NCBI GenBank assembly: GCA_017522065.1
Contig: JAFXAD010000006.1
Span: forward strand, 1-64,000
Reading direction: 5' to 3'
From: Bacteroidales bacterium
GTDB lineage: Bacteria; Bacteroidota; Bacteroidia; Bacteroidales; P3
DNA: 64,000 nt
In this document: one piece after another, positions 33,725 to 42,379 of the stretch
Layout of the letters: each line of letters begins with the position of its first letter
Position numbering within the stretch: the first letter of the stretch is position 1
Made by a program: the position numbers and the translations under genes
The notes under the pieces: generated by a model
What the model was told of the DNA's origin: nothing
Seen by the model: the letters and a program-made list of their open reading frames with translations, nothing else
Database searches by the model: none

Positions 33725-36700
33725 TTATTTCAGCCGTTTCAAGGCTTCCGCAGCAGGCTCGTAACCGGCATCGGCAGCCTTCTTGAACCAATACTTGGCC
33801 CGCTTCAGGTCGCGTTGCACACCGTCTTCGCCATCCTCAAGCAGCAAACCTGCATTGTACATTCCAAGTATGCTCCCGGCTTCACCGGCTTTCTCGAACA
33901 TCTCGAGTGCTTTCACATGGTCCTCCTCGACGTTGATGCCTTCAAGATAGCAGTATGCCAACATCACATAGCCGCGATGATAGCCTGCATCGGCAGCGGT
34001 TTTGTAAAGCTCGTATGCTTTTTTATAACTGAGTATCACGCCCCAGCCTTTCTCATAGCACAGCCCAAGGCAGCACATGCCTTCGTAGTTGCCACCGTCG
34101 GATGAACGACGGTAATACTCGACGGCTTTCTCATATTCCTCACGGCCTTCATATATGTAGCCCAGTTTGTTACAGGCTTCCAACGAACCACCGTCCGCAG
34201 CCCTCTCGAGCCATCGAAGGGCCTCTGTCGTGTCGGGCTGACAGCCATAGCCTTCAAGGTAGCATGTGCCCAGCATCGACATCGCACGCATATTGCCCAG
34301 CATGGCCGCTGTGTCTAAATAGCGTTTGCCAAGCGACTCGCTCTGCTGGCAGCCGATTCCGTACATGCGGGCACGCCCAAGTTGATAGTATGCTCCTGCA
34401 TGGTCTGCGCGACGCGTAACATTTTCCAACAAGAGGTATGCATCCTCCGGATTTGCTTCCATACCTACTCCCTCCTGCTCGCACAGTGCCAAAAGCACCA
34501 TAGCGTCGTAGTTGCCGCGACGTGCACCGGTATACAGATACTCTACAGCCTCTTTATAGTGGCCTTCCGTTATCAGCGACGAGCCGATATAATTGCTTGC
34601 TTCGCCACTTCCGTTTTGGTGTGCCAACATATAGTATTTTGATGCCGTGTCGCCATCGGCAACGATTCCTCCCAATCCTTTGTTGTAGAACTCGGCAAGC
34701 AGATATGCCGCTTTTCCTACACCCTGGCTGGCTGCAGCCTTCAGATACGGGATTGCTGCAGCCGTGTCGACGGCAACACCACAACCCTCCATGTAGCTGC
34801 GGGCCACATAGTAGGTACCTATCTCCTCGCCTACCGAATCGGCCTTGGTGTAGAGCTCGAACGCTTTCGCACGGTCAAGAGGCATATATTGTCCTATGCG
34901 ATAGAAATCACCCAGATAGCACATTGCCTCACCATATCCCATATCGGCAGCTTTGGTGTAGTATTCAATGGCTTTTACCGAGTCGGCCTGCAGTCCACCG
35001 TCGCCCAGCTCATAGTAGAGTCCTAACTTGAAATTGCCAACGGGCGAATCGTTATCGGCCAAATATTTATAATACGACAGTGCTTTCTCGTGGTCCACCT
35101 GGTTCAGATAGGCTCCACTTTCATAGATATATCCCAAGTGGTATGCAGCGTCCATGTAGCCTAAATCAGCTGCCTTCTGTATATAGTGTACACCTTTTTC
35201 GAGCTCTTTTTCGCTCTGCTTGCCAAGCATACCGTTGAGGTAAAGCACTCCGAGCTTGTCGTACGAGCGTCCGGTACCTGAGGCGAGGTAGTATTTCTCG
35301 GCCTTCTTGTAGTCGGGTGCATCGCCCAGCGAGCCCTCTTCGTACATCACACCGAGCACCTCGCGGCAAAGTGCACTGCCCTTCTTGTCGCCCTCGTTAA
35401 TCATCGAGAGCATCTTTGCCTCGTTCTGCAGCTGCGAATAGGCCACAGCCATCCAATAGTAGCCGTCGGCCTTGCCACAGTCTGCATATTGACGGAAGGC
35501 ATTGAGTGCCGACTCGACATCATTGACATACATACAGTAGCGACCGAGATTTACAAGAGCGTCAGTGTCGCCAAGCTCGAACGATTTACGGTAGTACATG
35601 ATTGCCGGATTGTTTCGATCTGCAGGGTCGGTTGTTTCACTATTGGCATAGTATTCGGCAAGTGCCGATGCACACGGTGCGCTACCATAGCTTTCCACTC
35701 CGCGTCTGAGCCATGCAACAGCCTCATTGTCATTTTGCTCAACACCCATACCTTGACCATACATTTGCGACAGAGCCGTACAGACCACTCCTTTTTCTTC
35801 AGAAGACGCGTTTTTGTCCGATATCACATCGTTCAGCACGCTTATTGCTTTCTCGGGATGTCCGCTGCTGATATATGGGTCAACGAGCCTCAAGCGACAT
35901 GTATTGTTACCCAAAGCAGCACCCTTTTCGGCATATTCAACACCCTTTGTCTCATCGCGATACTGCTGAGCAAACAGGTTCACACGGCTTGCTATCTCGT
36001 ATGTTCCTTCTGAGTACGGGAATTTCGACACCAATTCGTCGGCCATCTGCTGCGCCTTGCGTTCGTCGGCAGTGACATCATTACCGTAAAAGGTGTACAA
36101 CACATTCAACGCATGAGCGTTTGGATCGTTCCACTTCAATGCGTCTTCCATATACTTGCGACCGTTTTTGAAGTCGCCCATATTGGTGTACAAATATGCC
36201 AAATCGATATTATATGTTTCATCGCCGGCTTTCATGGCTTTCTTGTAGTACTGCTCGGCTTTCTTGTAGTCTACCGGATAACCATAGTGCCCGTATGAAT
36301 ACAAATCACCTATCGTCGACAGCGCCCATGGCGATCCCTTGCCTGCAGCCAACTGTATGAGTTCAAGGTAGCGCGCCGTATCGACCATCACTCCAAAACC
36401 TCCCCGGTATGCATAACCAAGTGCCGCAATACCATTCGGCAGACCCTTGTCGGCCCATTCTTTTCGGATAGCGAAATAGCGTGCAGTGTCTGCCGGCACA
36501 CCCCTGCCTTCCAGATAGTAGCGCGACACTCGCAGCCACGCTTCCCCGTCGCCGAGGTTGGCAGCTTTCTGATACCATTGCAACGCCGTTGCCGAATCGA
36601 GTGGAACTCCTGCTCCACGCTCGTAACAAAAAGCAAGCTTACGCATCGACTTGACATCGCCCGAATTAGCCTTAGCAATCAACTTTTGGTCGGCTTGAGC

Positions 36701-36766
36701 GAAAACTTCTGAAAACTGTATGCCTATAAAAGACACAACGGCAAAAAGAAACAAGACTTTTTTCAT
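33725..36766 (-). CDS. Giant Sel1/TPR-like repeat protein
   Basis: 1013 aa with a signal peptide (FAVVSFIGIQFSEVFAQ). The rest is a run of more than twenty Sel1 units of about 36 residues, each with the A-x2-L-G-x2-Y-x-x-G and A-x-x-W/Y-Y-x-K-A-A-x2-G pattern (for instance CYERGAGVPLDSATALQWYQ, LGYIYESGAYLNQVDHEKAL). Such arrays form curved helical scaffolds for protein contacts, here in the periplasm or outside. Partners unknown. It is the last gene of the long minus-strand group from the glycosyltransferases through purL and rsmG. Confidence 0.9.
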   Translation of the reverse strand: MKKVLFLFAVVSFIGIQFSEVFAQADQKLIAKANSGDVKSMRKLAFCYERGAGVPLDSATALQWYQKAANLGDGEAWLRVSRYYLEGRGVPADTARYFAIRKEWADKGLPNGIAALGYAYRGGFGVMVDTARYLELIQLAAGKGSPWALSTIGDLYSYGHYGYPVDYKKAEQYYKKAMKAGDETYNIDLAYLYTNMGDFKNGRKYMEDALKWNDPNAHALNVLYTFYGNDVTADERKAQQMADELVSKFPYSEGTYEIASRVNLFAQQYRDETKGVEYAEKGAALGNNTCRLRLVDPYISSGHPEKAISVLNDVISDKNASSEEKGVVCTALSQMYGQGMGVEQNDNEAVAWLRRGVESYGSAPCASALAEYYANSETTDPADRNNPAIMYYRKSFELGDTDALVNLGRYCMYVNDVESALNAFRQYADCGKADGYYWMAVAYSQLQNEAKMLSMINEGDKKGSALCREVLGVMYEEGSLGDAPDYKKAEKYYLASGTGRSYDKLGVLYLNGMLGKQSEKELEKGVHYIQKAADLGYMDAAYHLGYIYESGAYLNQVDHEKALSYYKYLADNDSPVGNFKLGLYYELGDGGLQADSVKAIEYYTKAADMGYGEAMCYLGDFYRIGQYMPLDRAKAFELYTKADSVGEEIGTYYVARSYMEGCGVAVDTAAAIPYLKAAASQGVGKAAYLLAEFYNKGLGGIVADGDTASKYYMLAHQNGSGEASNYIGSSLITEGHYKEAVEYLYTGARRGNYDAMVLLALCEQEGVGMEANPEDAYLLLENVTRRADHAGAYYQLGRARMYGIGCQQSESLGKRYLDTAAMLGNMRAMSMLGTCYLEGYGCQPDTTEALRWLERAADGGSLEACNKLGYIYEGREEYEKAVEYYRRSSDGGNYEGMCCLGLCYEKGWGVILSYKKAYELYKTAADAGYHRGYVMLAYCYLEGINVEEDHVKALEMFEKAGEAGSILGMYNAGLLLEDGEDGVQRDLKRAKYWFKKAADAGYEPAAEALKRLK

Positions 36767-36805
36767 AAACTTTGAATTGATTTAGAAAATTGTTATTATC
36801 ATATT

Positions 36806-37429
36806 TTATTTCAAAGGCATATATATCACCTTTTTTGTCTCGAAATAAGGTTCGTTGAAGAAGTCGGAAATCTCGAAGAGGCGCACTTTCTTGCGGAATG
36901 GGGCTATCTCGTCGGTCAGATCGCCGCCTTTCAGATAGATGATTCCATTCGGCAGCTTGTGGTACTGTATGTCCGATATCTTGCCACGCACCCAGCCGAC
37001 AAACTGGCTGAGGTCGGTGACAGCGCGCGACACGATGAAGTCGAAATCGCGCTGCACCTGCTCGGCACGGATCTGCTCGGCGGTGACGTTCTTCAGCTGC
37101 AGCTGTTCGGCGACATCCTTTACCACCTTGATTTTCTTGCCGATGGAATCGACAAGGTAGAAGTTGGCGTCGGGGAACATTATCGCCAAAGGGATACCCG
37201 GGAATCCGCCGCCGGTGCCGAGGTCCATAATGTCGCACATCGTCTTGAACTGCACCACTTTAGCAATGGCCAGCGAATGCAGCACGTGGTGCTCGACAAA
37301 GTTGTCCATATCCTTGCGGCTGATGACATTGATCTTCGAGTTCCAATCGTTGTAAAGGTCTGGCAAAGCTGCAAACTGCTCCTTCTGGCGCTCGGTGAGG
37401 TTGGGGAAATATTTCAGTATTAAATCCAT
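36806..37429 (-). CDS. rsmG: 16S rRNA (guanine-527-N7)-methyltransferase
   Basis: 207 aa. Methylates G527 in the 530 loop of 16S rRNA; loss can give low-level streptomycin resistance in other bacteria. Seen: HHVLHSLAIAKVV, DLGTGGGFPGIPLAI (SAM-binding), VDSIGKKIKVV and FDFIVSRAV. Length and order fit the family. Gap of 39 bp to the Sel1 gene. Confidence 0.93.
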   Translation of the reverse strand: MDLILKYFPNLTERQKEQFAALPDLYNDWNSKINVISRKDMDNFVEHHVLHSLAIAKVVQFKTMCDIMDLGTGGGFPGIPLAIMFPDANFYLVDSIGKKIKVVKDVAEQLQLKNVTAEQIRAEQVQRDFDFIVSRAVTDLSQFVGWVRGKISDIQYHKLPNGIIYLKGGDLTDEIAPFRKKVRLFEISDFFNEPYFETKKVIYMPLK

Positions 37430-37481
37430 AACATTCTGCGTTTAAGACTTGAAAACAAAACCGTTTTTCGAGAATACAAAT

Positions 37482-37979
37482 CTATTTCATCCGTTTTGGG
37501 AAGAAACGCCCTGTTCGGCGACAATAGTTGTCGTATTCGTCACCGAAATCGCGGCGCAGTCGTTTTTCCTCGCTGTGAACCTGCATCAGCATAACTGCTA
37601 CAAAAACGAGGAAAACCACCAGCGTCTGCCAGCTGAACAACCATACGCAGCAACCAATCAAATATACAAATGTGCCGCTAAGCATAGGGTTGCGGCTAAG
37701 GCTATATGGACCTTCAGTCATCAGGTGCTGTGTACGAGGTGCTATCTCGTGGTTGAAAGCGTCCATCGGGTTGCCATTGCCAATGCGTCGCATATAAACT
37801 ATCGTCCATACACTTAACGCAATGCCTCCTATCATCAGCACCCCCGTCATTGTAGCTCTCAACGCCCCAATATGCACTATGGGCGGCATACCCGACAGCA
37901 GCCACATCAGCAACGGAATAGCAACGACAAAGATTATGCAGCCAAGCGCATATCCAATTATTTCCCGCAACAGTTTCAT
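37482..37979 (-). CDS. Isoprenylcysteine carboxyl methyltransferase-like membrane protein
   Basis: 165 aa, four membrane spans. The C-terminal half has the ICMT/PEMT signature: TEGPYSLSRNPMLSGTF, then HSEEKRLRRDFGDEYDNYC and RRTGRFFP. These proteins bind SAM in the membrane and methylate a lipid or a lipid-like target; the substrate is unknown here. Confidence 0.85.
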   Translation of the reverse strand: MKLLREIIGYALGCIIFVVAIPLLMWLLSGMPPIVHIGALRATMTGVLMIGGIALSVWTIVYMRRIGNGNPMDAFNHEIAPRTQHLMTEGPYSLSRNPMLSGTFVYLIGCCVWLFSWQTLVVFLVFVAVMLMQVHSEEKRLRRDFGDEYDNYCRRTGRFFPKRMK

Positions 37980-38003
37980 CGTTTATGAAAATGTCAATGG
38001 ATA

Positions 38004-41000
38004 TTATTTGAAGTATTGGACACCGCTTTCGAATATCTGCTGGTCGTCGTTGCCATAGATGTTCAATGCGCTGCCTTTGCTGCGACGCTCGCTGTGTCCC
38101 ATCTTGCCGAAGACGCGGCCGTCGGGGCTGGTGATGCCTTCGATGGCGCAGAAAGAGCCGTTCATATTGTACTCCTCGTCCATTGTGAGATTACCCTGAA
38201 GATCAACATACTGCGTAGCAACCTGACCGTTCTTGAAGAGGCGGTCGATCCACTCCTGCGGAGCCACAAAGCGACCCTCGCCGTGAGAGATGGGGATGAC
38301 ATAAGTGGCTCCCAGCTCGGCTTTACGCAGCCAGGGACTCAGGTTGGAGGTGACACGTGTATAAGCCATCTTGCTCTGGTGGCGTCCGATAGTGTTGAAT
38401 GTCAATGTAGGAGCATCCTCAGCCTGCGGACGAATCTCCCCGTATGGCACGAGACCCAGTTTGACGAGCGCCTGGAAGCCATTGCAGATGCCCAGCATGA
38501 GGCCATCACGTTTGTTGAGGAGTTCCATCACGGCATCGGCAATCTTCTGGTTGCGGAAGACACTGGTGATGAACTTGGCGCTACCTTCGGGCTCGTCACC
38601 AGCACTGAAGCCGCCAGGAATCATGACGATCTGGCTGCGACGGATAGCGTCGATGTAAGCATCCACACTCTCACGGATCTGCTGACCGTTCTGGTTGCGG
38701 AAGACGATAATCTCGCTCTCGGCGCCGGCGCGGTTGAAGGCACGGGCAGAGTCGTATTCGCAGTTGGTGCCGGGGAAGGCGGGGATGAAGACGTGGGGTT
38801 TGGCCACTTTGTGGTGACAGATGCAGGTATTCTTAAAGTCCTTGGGTTGAATGGGCTGAATGGGCTGAATGGGAATGTTTGTGCGGGTGGGGAAGACGCC
38901 CTCCAGAGGCTTCTGCCAAGCGTCCAAAGCCTCGTCGAGGCTGACACATTCGCCATTGTATTCGAAACAGGGCTTATCGGTCACCACACCAATCTGACGG
39001 CAGCGGAACGGGAGCGAAGCGATGTCGGCATCGGTCTCCACCACGATATCGCCATAGCTGACTTGGCTGAGGTCGCCGAGCTTTACGCTGTCGTTGAGAG
39101 AGACTCCCAGTTTGTTGCCGAAAGCCATCTTGCTGACTGCCTCGATGATGCCTCCAATGCCGATGGCGTAGGCCGAGTAGATGGGTCCGAACGCCTTCTC
39201 GTCAACCTTGTCGCGAAGAGCGATAGCGTTGTGCAGCAGGCGATACTGGTTCATGGCGTCCTCGTAGTCGGGCATGCCGTAAGCGTCTTTCTTGATGTCG
39301 AGAAGCACCAGTTTGGCACCGGGCATCTTCAACTCAGGTGTGAGGACATGGTAGAGATTGTCGGTCGACACCGCGAAAGAGCAGAACGTGGGCGGCACAT
39401 CAATATCATTGAAGGTGCCACTCATCGAGTCCTTGCCACCGATGGCCGGCAGGTGGAGACCCATCTGGGCGTGATAGGCGCCGAGGAGGGCACTGAAGGG
39501 TTCGCCCCAACGGTAGGGGTCGTTGCCCAGTTTCTTGAAATATTCCTGGAAGGTGAGTCGCACGCGGCTGGCATCGCCACCGGCGGCGGCAATCTTGGCA
39601 ACGCTGCTGAGCACGGCATAGGCTGCGCCATGGAAGGGGCTCCACGAAGTCTGGTAGGGATCCATGCCATAGGACATGAGCGTCACAGTGTCGCACTTGC
39701 CGTCGAGCAGCGGCAATTTGCCGATCATGCACTGAGTAGGCGTCAGCTGATAACGGCCACCGAAGGGCATCACCACACTTCCGGCACCGATGGAGCTGTC
39801 GAACATCTCGACCAGCCCCTTCTGCGAACATACGTTGAGGTTGGCGAGGGTCTCCAACCACAACTCTTTGATAGATTTGGAGGGTTTGGAGGAATTGGCA
39901 GGCTCGGTGGGCATCTTGACACTGACGGTGGTCTCCTGGTGGGCTCCGTTGGTGTCGATGAAGCGGCGGCTTAGGTTGACAATCTCCTTGCCGCGCCAGC
40001 TGATGACCATGCGAGGCTCCTCGGTAACGGTAGCCACGACCGTAGCCTCGAGGTTCTCCTCGTCGGCATACTTGAGCATCAGATCCACATCCTTGGGGTC
40101 GACGACGACGGCCATACGCTCCTGGCTCTCGCTAATGGCCAGTTCGGTGCCGTCGAGGCCAGCATATTTCTTGGGAACGCGGTCGAGGTTGATCTGCAGA
40201 CCGTCGGCCAATTCGCCGATAGCCACACTGACACCACCAGCGCCAAAGTCGTTGCACTTCTTGATAAGATGGCTTACCTCTTCGCGACGGAAAAGGCGCT
40301 GGATTTTGCGTTCGGTCGGGGCGTTGCCCTTCTGCACCTCGGCGCCACAGGTTGTGAGCGACTTGGTGGTGTGGCTCTTCGAGGCTCCCGTGGCACCTCC
40401 GATGCCGTCGCGGCCGGTGCGGCCACCGAGCAGGATGATGACATCGCCGGGGTCGGAACTGAGACGCTGCACGGCGCGACGCGGAGCAGCAGCGATAACG
40501 GCGCCAATCTCCATGCGTTTGGCCACATAGTTGGGATGATATATCTCGTTCACCAGGCCGGTGGCCAGGCCAATCTGGTTGCCGTAGCTGGAGTAGCCAC
40601 GGGCGGCGGTGGTGACGATCTTGCGCTGTGGCAACTTGCCGGGCAGGGTTTCGTTCAGCGGCTTGGTGGGGTCAGCAGCACCGGTGACGCGCATGGCCTG
40701 GTAGACGTATGTACGGCCCGAAAGTGGGTCGCGAATGCATCCGCCAAGGCAGGTGGCAGCACCGCCGAAGGGCTCGATTTCGGTCGGGTGGTTGTGGGTC
40801 TCGTTCTTGAAGTTGATGAGCCACTCCTCCTCTACCCCGTCGATGGTGACCGGCACCACGATAGAGCAGGCATTGATTTCGTCGCTGGGCTCCTGGTCGT
40901 CGAGGTAGCCGGCCTTCTTCAGCCTTTTTGCGGCCAGTGTTCCGATATCCATCAAGCAGACGTACTTGTCGTTGCGTCCCACATATTGTTCCTTATGGTC

Positions 41001-41774
41001 AGCCAGATACTGCTTGAAGGCACCCTCTATCAGCGGACGGTAGTATCCGTCGTCGAAGTGCACGTCCTTCAGCTCGGTGGCGAAGGTGGTGTGGCGGCAA
41101 TGGTCGCTCCAGTAGGTGTCGAGCACACGGATTTCGGTCATAGTGGGGTCGCGATGCTCCTCGTCGTGAAAGTAGCGCTGTATATGTTTGAAGTCGGCAA
41201 AGGTCATAGCCAGACCCAACGAGTCGTATAACTCTTTCAGCTGCTGTTCAGCCATATCCTTAAAGCCGTCGAAGACGATGACGTCGGCGGGCTCATCGAA
41301 ATGGTCGACAAGCGTTTCGGGCTTCACCTCGTCGGTCAGGCGGCTGTCGACGGGGTTGATGCAATGCTTCTTGACAGCCTCTTTCTGTTCGTCAGTCAAC
41401 GTGCCGCTGATGACGTAAGTCGTGGCGCTCTTAATGATAGGATGCTCGGCGTCGTTGAGCAGGCAGCAGCATTGCTCAGCACTGTCGGCGCGCTGGTCGA
41501 ACTGGCCAGGCAGGTATTCGACCGAAAAGCAGAAATCGCCGGCGGCGTGGGGGAATTGCTCCTCATAGACATAATCGACAGGCGGTTCTGAAAAGACCGT
41601 TCCAAGAGCCTTCTTATAAGTCTCGTCGGAAAGGTTCTCAATATCATAACGAATCAGCACGCGAACATTGTTGCTGTTGATATTTAGATAATTGAGCATC
41701 TCGCTCTTTAGCTCGGAAGCTTTGATGGCAAAATCCGGCTTTTTTTCTACGTAGATACGTCGTACGTTATTCAT
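38004..41774 (-). CDS. purL: Phosphoribosylformylglycinamidine synthase
   Basis: 1256 aa, the long single-chain form. It makes FGAM from FGAR, glutamine and ATP in purine synthesis. Parts: N-terminal PurS-like and linker region; two AIRS-type halves with FKNETHNHPTEIEPFGGAAT, CLGGCIRDPLSGR, GIGGATGASKSHT and GGKDSMSGTFNDI; C-terminal glutaminase with FPGTNCEYDSA, MIPGGFSAGDE, LGICNGFQALV (catalytic Cys) and SHGEGRFV. Between the second half and the glutaminase, near residues 964-976, a 9-bp tandem DNA repeat codes for IQPIQPIQP, a short flexible joint. No purine riboswitch is visible; the upstream gap is only 23 bp, so it is read from upstream. Confidence 0.96.
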   Translation of the reverse strand: MNNVRRIYVEKKPDFAIKASELKSEMLNYLNINSNNVRVLIRYDIENLSDETYKKALGTVFSEPPVDYVYEEQFPHAAGDFCFSVEYLPGQFDQRADSAEQCCCLLNDAEHPIIKSATTYVISGTLTDEQKEAVKKHCINPVDSRLTDEVKPETLVDHFDEPADVIVFDGFKDMAEQQLKELYDSLGLAMTFADFKHIQRYFHDEEHRDPTMTEIRVLDTYWSDHCRHTTFATELKDVHFDDGYYRPLIEGAFKQYLADHKEQYVGRNDKYVCLMDIGTLAAKRLKKAGYLDDQEPSDEINACSIVVPVTIDGVEEEWLINFKNETHNHPTEIEPFGGAATCLGGCIRDPLSGRTYVYQAMRVTGAADPTKPLNETLPGKLPQRKIVTTAARGYSSYGNQIGLATGLVNEIYHPNYVAKRMEIGAVIAAAPRRAVQRLSSDPGDVIILLGGRTGRDGIGGATGASKSHTTKSLTTCGAEVQKGNAPTERKIQRLFRREEVSHLIKKCNDFGAGGVSVAIGELADGLQINLDRVPKKYAGLDGTELAISESQERMAVVVDPKDVDLMLKYADEENLEATVVATVTEEPRMVISWRGKEIVNLSRRFIDTNGAHQETTVSVKMPTEPANSSKPSKSIKELWLETLANLNVCSQKGLVEMFDSSIGAGSVVMPFGGRYQLTPTQCMIGKLPLLDGKCDTVTLMSYGMDPYQTSWSPFHGAAYAVLSSVAKIAAAGGDASRVRLTFQEYFKKLGNDPYRWGEPFSALLGAYHAQMGLHLPAIGGKDSMSGTFNDIDVPPTFCSFAVSTDNLYHVLTPELKMPGAKLVLLDIKKDAYGMPDYEDAMNQYRLLHNAIALRDKVDEKAFGPIYSAYAIGIGGIIEAVSKMAFGNKLGVSLNDSVKLGDLSQVSYGDIVVETDADIASLPFRCRQIGVVTDKPCFEYNGECVSLDEALDAWQKPLEGVFPTRTNIPIQPIQPIQPKDFKNTCICHHKVAKPHVFIPAFPGTNCEYDSARAFNRAGAESEIIVFRNQNGQQIRESVDAYIDAIRRSQIVMIPGGFSAGDEPEGSAKFITSVFRNQKIADAVMELLNKRDGLMLGICNGFQALVKLGLVPYGEIRPQAEDAPTLTFNTIGRHQSKMAYTRVTSNLSPWLRKAELGATYVIPISHGEGRFVAPQEWIDRLFKNGQVATQYVDLQGNLTMDEEYNMNGSFCAIEGITSPDGRVFGKMGHSERRSKGSALNIYGNDDQQIFESGVQYFK

Positions 41775-41797
41775 ATTATATATGTATTATTTTCTTT

Positions 41798-42379
41798 TCA
41801 ATGTTTGTATGTGTTTTTCAGCAGCTCTAGGTCCCATCCTTTGGCATTGCGTGGCGAGACACCGCTATACAACTCGAGTATCCGCAACATGTCGGCTTCG
41901 AAGTCGCCCGTGGGTTCTATCAGTGGCCCGACGCCCATGTGCCGCGTCTTGTAGTTGATGTATGTTACTGCTATCGGCACATTGGCCTGCATTGCTATTT
42001 CGTAGAAACCGCGTTTGAAACGTTTCACCTTTTTCCTGGTACCTTCGGGCGTGATAATGAACGAAATATCATCATTCTCAGCCAATGCCTTTACTGCATT
42101 GCCTATCATGTTGTTGTTAGGGTTACCGCGGTCTATCGGCAGCGCACCGCTCCAACGCATAAAGTGGCGGAGCGGGAAGACGAAGAACTCCTTCTTGATA
42201 AAGAATCGTCCGTTCAACCCCAGACGCCACACACAGGCGGCACCCAACAGGAAATCGTAGATGCTGGTATGTGGAGCTTCGATGAGCACACAATGGTGCA
42301 GACGCTTCCAGTCGTCGGCAGGTGGAAGGTCGAACTTCCATCCAAAAAGTTTCACTATGCCTGTCCAAATCTTTTTCAT
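41798..42379 (-). CDS. Acyltransferase (1-acyl-glycerol-3-phosphate type)
   Basis: 193 aa. Catalytic motif H37-x4-D42 (APHTSIYDF), then GRFFIKKEFF, LPIDRG and PEGTRKKVKRFKRGFY. These four blocks define the PlsC-like family, which moves a fatty acyl chain to lysophosphatidate or a similar acceptor at the inner membrane. The start overlaps the stop of the large glycosyltransferase gene by 4 bp, so it may act on the same glycan-lipid substrate rather than general phospholipid. Confidence 0.88.
   Translation of the reverse strand: MKKIWTGIVKLFGWKFDLPPADDWKRLHHCVLIEAPHTSIYDFLLGAACVWRLGLNGRFFIKKEFFVFPLRHFMRWSGALPIDRGNPNNNMIGNAVKALAENDDISFIITPEGTRKKVKRFKRGFYEIAMQANVPIAVTYINYKTRHMGVGPLIEPTGDFEADMLRILELYSGVSPRNAKGWDLELLKNTYKH

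Noticed and set aside
38016..39974. 652-codon plus-strand open frame opposite purL
   Set aside because: Shadow of purL; low-complexity composition and no family resemblance.
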